DNA of 64,000 nucleotides from Onchidella celtica (lineage: Eukaryota; Mollusca; Gastropoda; Systellommatophora; Onchidiidae): positions 34,288,233 through 34,352,232 of the forward strand of contig OZ007571.1 of the NCBI GenBank assembly GCA_963931925.1, written 5' to 3'. Below the pieces are notes generated by a model. It did no database searches, had not been told where the DNA came from, and saw only the letters and a list, made by a program, of their open reading frames with translations. Numbering within the stretch: the stretch's first letter is position 1; every line of letters starts with the position of its first letter. A program made the translations under genes and the position numbers. This document shows, piece by piece, positions 59,238 through 64,000 of the stretch.

Positions 59238-60430
59238 TGTCACGAGTGGAGTGAGTGCAATTAAGGGGATTGCTACAGAGCGGGTGTAGAGTAAGAAGGG
59301 CTCACAGTAGACAAGTAAGTTAAGCGTGCTGTTGTGAGTAGTGGGGGGGGTCTGAATGAGGCGAAAGCGCGGTATTACTATCACTGCAAGTTAGAAGGTC
59401 CTACGGAACGGACCTGTGAATAAGAGCCCATCGGGCGGACATAAGGGGAGCAGTCGAGAAGACTAGTGAGAGAGTCTTTCCAGTGATGACTGGTACGTAG
59501 AACGTTGATTGATTATTATGATTGATGTATTATATTATATTCGTCTATTACCATGATGTAAATAAGTATATGTGAGGAATGTGGAAGTCCTTGATATTGG
59601 ATATAGCAATGTGCGCCACGAGCGATAGATGAAAGTGAGTTCATGGATTTGTAGCGCGAGTGAGTAGTGTGTACTCCGATGGAGGTGTGTTACCGTAAGA
59701 GGTGTGGTGAGTGAAAGGTGAACTAGTGTGTGTACGCTTCATGGGTTGTAAGGAGAGGTGGAGTGAATAGAAATGGTAGGGTATTATACCAATGTAATGT
59801 TATTCTTGTAGGTGTCGAGGACGGGCCGCAGAGCCACCTCGATGAGCACAGGGGATAGGCCAGCATAGGGCCGGAGGCCACACATAGGCCAGAAGTGAGG
59901 CTGTCAGTGCAGGACAGTAGAGGCACATAAAGTCGTGGCAGTCAGGCCACGGACAGGGACGTAGATATGAGCGTGAATGTGATAATGCACTATTGCCATG
60001 TTGAGGGGCTAGGGAACTAATAATGTACTGGTGAAATGATAATGTCTATTGAAATGATAATGTGTTATTGCCCTGCTGAGGTGCTAGGGGAGTGCTAAGG
60101 TGTATGACAATAGGAAGGTGACATTGAGAGACTGCGGTGCCAGTGAATTATTAATGTGCTATTAAGACCCTGAGGGGAGAGGCTGAGGCCGAAGTGCCTT
60201 TAGGAGCAACTACCGGATTGTGGATCCGAGGGAGAGTGTGTGTGAGAATAAGGCCGTTGTACGGCAGTTGATTTCAATAATATAATGTATGTAATTGCGC
60301 TATTATCTGTATAATTATGTTTAATAAATGTGTGAGTCTGATGGTTTGTTTTGTTAAGTGTTAAACTTGTTTGTCCGTGATTGTCGTCCTGTCATAAACT
60401 ATTACATCTCCCAGTCTGGGATTTGTGACA
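59238..60430 (+). repeat. 5' LTR, 1193 bp
   Basis: Begins TGTCAC and ends GTGACA, a 6-bp inverted end with the canonical TG...CA. The end is followed after one base by a primer-binding site. An AATAAA lies at about 60319. It contains partly repeated segments (GATAATGTG...ATTGCC.TG.TGAGG.GCTAGGG) near 59975-60095. The bases before it (GTATC) would be the target duplication, testable only with the far end. Confidence 0.8.
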
Positions 60431-60431
60431 C

Positions 60432-60444
60432 TGGGGGCTCGTCC
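60432..60444 (+). other. Primer-binding site, tRNA-Pro type
   Basis: TGGGGGCTCGTCC is identical over 13 bases to the tRNA-Pro primer site used by murine leukaemia virus-type retroviruses and lies one base after the LTR end. Confidence 0.7.
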
Positions 60445-61392
60445 TGTTTACCTGTGGTCATTTTGACATTGTGTATTCGTTATATTTAGTTATTTTTTTG
60501 TTGTGCTAGGAATTCGTGCTGTTGTCTTTGTTCGTGGGATGAATGGAAATTTCATGATGATATGATTTATGTATGTTTATGAATAATAATATGTATTGAT
60601 GCATGTATTTTGATGAATATGTATTAATGTGTACTTAAATTTCTGCAGAGTGTGTGTGCCAGCCTGTAGAGAAGACAAGCAGCCAGAGCTCCGGCATACG
60701 TCAAGTTAAATAAAACGCTGATTGAAAGTTAAGTAAAAGTCAAAATTTTTGTGCCCTGGATTGTGGGCTGTTCCTTTAATCTGTCTTTTTCTCTGTTTTT
60801 GCTGTTTTCGTTGTAATTGATTGTACGGGCGGTGGCGCGGGTTTGCTGTGGTGAACTTGGTTTGTCCTCTTCGGGAGGTGGGCTAATCTAGGAACTTCGT
60901 TCATCACAGTGAACAGTTCTGTAGGGACCTGTATTTTTGTTTAGTTGTAGCGTCGATATCTTCTCTGTTCCGCAGGAAGACGTATTCTCTTGTCCCTCTT
61001 TCTACCTATCTATAGATACGTTCTTTTTTTTCAGACTCTGTTCTTGTTCGTACCGTGTTGTGTAATCGGCGTAGTTAGGTTGCATTTTTTTCCATTAGAT
61101 TTTCTTTTGTAGAAGCTTTGTCCTAGTCTGGTTCGTTGTCCTTGACGTACTTGTGGTCCTTCTACTGAATTTCTTCATTCTTGTCGTTTCTATTTTTTTT
61201 TATAATTAATAGTGCTATACATTTTATAGATATAGAATTAGTTGTGCTGTAAAGGTAAATTTCTGAATTGTATTTGAGACAACTGGGTATTGTTATATCT
61301 GGTGTGATCTCAGGTCTCTGGTCGTATCGTTAGTGATCATACCGACAGGTTGGTCGTTCGCATAATAGATACCATAACCATAAATCTGTGAA
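60445..61392 (+). other. Untranslated leader of the LTR element
   Basis: About 950 bases, T-rich, with no long frame, between the primer site and gag. It should hold the packaging region, which I cannot identify. Confidence 0.6.
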
Positions 61393-62352
61393 ATGGCGGA
61401 ACTCCAACAACTAATGAAGTTGGGTAAGGAACTTGGCCTGGAGGGAGAGGAGCTACGCGGCTGGATTAAAGAACAGCAGGCGGATTTGCGCGATGAGCGT
61501 GCTACGGATAGAGAGCGAGAAAAAGAGGCTCAAGACCGACAGAGAGAAGAGGAAAGAGAGTTTAAGTTAAAGGAGTTAGAAGCTCAGCAACAGGAGAGAC
61601 AGGCTAAGGAAAGGGAGCAGGAGATAAGGTTAAAGGAGATAGAGGCGCAAGTAAAGATTGCGGAGTTAGAACTCAAGAAGAATACGCCAGCGGAAACGGC
61701 TGAGCGGCAGGTACACAATAAAGGTGGCGTTAGGATTAAGCTCCCTACGTTCGACGACCGGAAGGACGACATAGACGCCTTCCTTTACAGGTTCGAACTG
61801 AACGCACAATTGCAATGGGGGGAAAATAAGGAATTATGGGCCACGTACCTGGCGTCGCTATTGCAGGGGCGAGCGTTAACCTATTTTAAAGAGCTACAGC
61901 GCGAAGACGTGCAAGATTACGATAAGCTGAAGGCGTTGCTGCTTCGCCGATTTGCGCGTACCGAGGAATATTTCCGGGAGCAGTTTAGGCGGGCACGTGC
62001 AGATACCAGGGAGGACTTTGCTGCCTTCGTCGCGAGACTAACGGAGTATTTCGCGAACTGGGTAGACTTGGCGCATGTGGGCGCGGATTTTGCTAAACTG
62101 AAAGACTTAATGATCCGTGACCAGCTGTACGCGTCGTGCCACAAAGATCTGGTGGCTTTCCTGAAAGAGAACGAACCCGCGACGGTGCAGGAGGCGTCTA
62201 AGTTGGCGGAAGCATACCGTACGGCACATCCGTCCAAACCAGTCGCCAGGGCGTACGTCCAAGATGCTGGATACGTCGCCGTTGTCGAAGGGTCGCCGGC
62301 AGGACTTAGGGACAGGTCGCGTCAGCGTGGTGCCTATAGTGGGCAAGCGTAG
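61393..62352 (+). CDS. gag: Gag of the Ty3/gypsy-class element
   Basis: A 319-codon frame. Residues 20-105 form a highly charged coiled coil (DREREKEAQDRQREEERE). Residues 115-285 form the capsid-like domain (IKLPTFDDRKDDIDAFLYRF, WATYLASLLQGRAL, LLLRRFARTEEYFREQF). Zinc knuckles lie further downstream (about 62530-62640). Gag would assemble the cytoplasmic particle that packages element RNA. Confidence 0.88.
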   Translation: MAELQQLMKLGKELGLEGEELRGWIKEQQADLRDERATDREREKEAQDRQREEEREFKLKELEAQQQERQAKEREQEIRLKEIEAQVKIAELELKKNTPAETAERQVHNKGGVRIKLPTFDDRKDDIDAFLYRFELNAQLQWGENKELWATYLASLLQGRALTYFKELQREDVQDYDKLKALLLRRFARTEEYFREQFRRARADTREDFAAFVARLTEYFANWVDLAHVGADFAKLKDLMIRDQLYASCHKDLVAFLKENEPATVQEASKLAEAYRTAHPSKPVARAYVQDAGYVAVVEGSPAGLRDRSRQRGAYSGQA

Positions 62353-62529
62353 GGGCTATCACCAATCACCGGCATATGGATCCGGTAAGTTTGACCGAGC
62401 AGGAGGGCTAGGTCGCGGTAATGGCCGGGGGCGATTTGTGACCTTTGCCGATGACCGACGGCATAGGGACTCTAGTTCCGGTCGCGATGGGTCACGGGGA
62501 CCCAGGCCTAGTGCAGCACAGGGAGCGGA

Positions 62530-64000
62530 GTGTTGGACTTACGGACGCGTGGGTCACTTTTCACGCGAGTGTAGGGCCGCGAAGTGTTGGAACTGCGGTA
62601 GAGCAGATCACATCAGCGTGAACTGCCCTGCAGGTAGGATAGCGGCGAACGTGGACAGTAGCTCCAGTCCATGTTCCCCAAATAAATTTCACCATGCGGC
62701 TGCGTGCGTTACATCGGACAACGGAGGCGGACAGTATTCTAAGTGTCCCAGTTGTGAGAAGTTATTATCTTCCGGTGTTTTACCTTGTGGGAGAAAGATC
62801 CCCGTTATAAATTCATGTCATACAGGAGGTGGCCTTAGGGTTTATCCGGGGTTTGTTGGGGACGAACCGGTCTCGGTTTTACGAGATACAGGATCTACCG
62901 TTGTGGGAGTGCATAGGGACTGCATTCGGGATTCACAGCTTACAGGTGAGACTGTCCCGTGCATCCAATTTTCGGGGGCCATTGAGAAATTACCCATGGC
63001 AAGAATAATGATAGATACACCTTTCCTTAGCGGGGAAGTCGAAGCAGTCGTTGGTTGTTTTCCAGGCGCCCAGCTCATCATTGGGAATGTATCACGGGTA
63101 GTTTCCCCTTCCGATGAGAACGTGCAAGCATGGTCGCAATCAAAAGGTATTGACTTTTGTGCCGCGGTCGAGACACGACGACAGGTAGGTGATAAGGGTA
63201 GAATTAGACCTTTGGCAACGCCAGCGGTCAACCTAGATGTCACGCCAGAGCGCTTGGCGAGATTACAAAGGGAGGATCCATCATTAAACCCATGTTTTGG
63301 GGAAGCGCGAACCGAGAAAACGAGGAGATATAAGAACGGGTCGTCCTCCTTTGTTGTTCAGGCGGGCATTCTGTTCCGTAAGTATGTAACGGTGTCCTCC
63401 ATTTTAAAGCAGGTCGTTGTGCCAGCGTTGCTGATCGCAACAGTATTGCACTTGGCACATGATGTCCCATTAGCGGGTCATATGGGGATAGCTAGAACCA
63501 AAGAAAGGGTTCTTAAAATTTTTTACTGGCCATCGATCCACAGAGATGTGCAAGTCTATTGTAAGACGTGCAGTGCGTGCCAAAAGACGACGCATAAGGG
63601 TCGTACACCCCAGGCTCCTCTTCAGAAGATCCCCACGATCTCGGAACCGTTTAAAAAGGTCTCGATAGACCTTGTTGGCCCCATTCACCCAGCGACCGAT
63701 AGGGGGAATCGATTTTTCTTAACGGTCATATGTAATGCTACGAGATGGCCAGAGGCGGTTCCTCTGCGGACCATAACATCTGAGGCAGTCGCGGAAGCGT
63801 TGTTTGCAATTTTCGCTAGGGTAGGAATACCAGAGCAAATTCTGTCTGATAGGGGCGCGCAATTTACGTCGGAGATGATGAAGGAATTGTTCCGCTTATT
63901 CAGTATACAACCCATCACTACCACCCCTTATCATCCGCAGGCTAATGGCATGTGCGAGAGATTGAACTCGACGTTGAAGTCGATGCTGCGTAAGGTAGCT
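62530..64000 (+). other. pol: Zinc-knuckle, protease and integrase region of the LTR element
   Basis: In order: a zinc-knuckle region (62530-62640, with GHFSREC and CWNCGRADHISVNC); a retropepsin-like aspartic protease with the active-site LRDTGSTVVG at about 62880; a linker; the integrase zinc domain (LAHDVPLAGHMG ... YCKTCSACQ, 63450-63590); and the integrase core (VSIDLVGPIHP, ILSDRGAQFTSEM, TPYHPQANGMCERLN), which reaches the window edge. Reverse transcriptase is expected downstream, outside the window. Confidence 0.85.

Larger units (their letters stand above)
59238..64000 (+). mobile_element. Ty3/gypsy-class LTR retrotransposon, Gmr1-like domain order, cut by the window edge
   Basis: The element reads 5' LTR, primer site, leader, gag, zinc knuckles, aspartic protease, then integrase zinc domain and catalytic core up to the last base. 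No reverse transcriptase or RNase H lies between protease and integrase, unlike ordinary Ty3/gypsy elements. The Gmr1 group is known to carry integrase ahead of reverse transcriptase. The visible part looks largely whole, with few if any breaks. Gag and pol lie in different frames, which this class is known to handle by frameshift or read-through. The 3' LTR is outside the window, so age cannot be estimated from LTR divergence; the long open stretches suggest it is young. Confidence 0.85.

Noticed and set aside
62842-63924. Several minus-strand open frames opposite the integrase region
   Set aside because: Antisense shadows of the LTR element's pol.

Overview
This is an animal nuclear genome window. 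The density of interspersed repeats, a mollusc-type tRNA-derived SINE, lophotrochozoan-type LINE fragments and a TAGATC-rich microsatellite make a mollusc (gastropod or bivalve) my best guess. That assignment rests on pattern recognition, not on a search. There are no bacterial genes, operons or CRISPR arrays.

Positions 1-35000 look intergenic or deeply intronic and are dominated by repeats. A near-perfect 74-bp satellite fills the first 2.2 kb and ends in an inverted, diverged copy of its own unit. Next comes a hAT C-terminal relic (about 2.7-3.2 kb, minus), long CT and CTAT microsatellites, a broken GTF2IRD2/ZBED5-type hAT transposon (8.7-10.7 kb) with a short palindromic repeat cluster, a GTGA minisatellite, a LINE 3' relic (15.6 kb, minus), a palindromic MITE (17.4 kb), a Helitron-type 3' end (18.4 kb) and a SINE (26.4 kb). 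At 28.2-32.3 kb lies a LINE of the CR1 group with both ORFs open: ORF1 with a PHD finger, coiled coil and RRM-like region, ORF2 with AP endonuclease and reverse transcriptase. It could be a recently active copy.

Positions 35201-57578 carry the one host gene I can support, on the plus strand. It is an SYCP2/SYCP2L-like meiotic chromosome-axis gene, read as 17 small exons whose splice phases all agree (864 codons plus one base) and which continues past the window. Exons 1-11 give the ARM-like domain, exons 11-14 the Spt16M-like domain and exons 15-17 the start of the disordered tail. A tandem duplication inside the gene copied part of exon 15, its intron and most of the next exon. It made a fused exon and doubled a conserved SKVSVPxEPMTTP segment that sits where vertebrate SYCP2 carries its HORMAD-binding closure motif. 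This is the most interesting biological signal in the window.

The gene's introns hold further elements: LINE fragments (one bracketed by inverted repeats), a THAP-like fragment, TTAA-flanked piggyBac-like MITEs and an inverted pair of an unnamed repeat. From 59238 to the window end, probably still within the gene's next intron, lies a Ty3/gypsy-class LTR retrotransposon with a 1.2-kb 5' LTR, a tRNA-Pro-type primer site, gag, protease and then integrase. No reverse transcriptase lies between protease and integrase, which suggests the rare Gmr1-like domain order.
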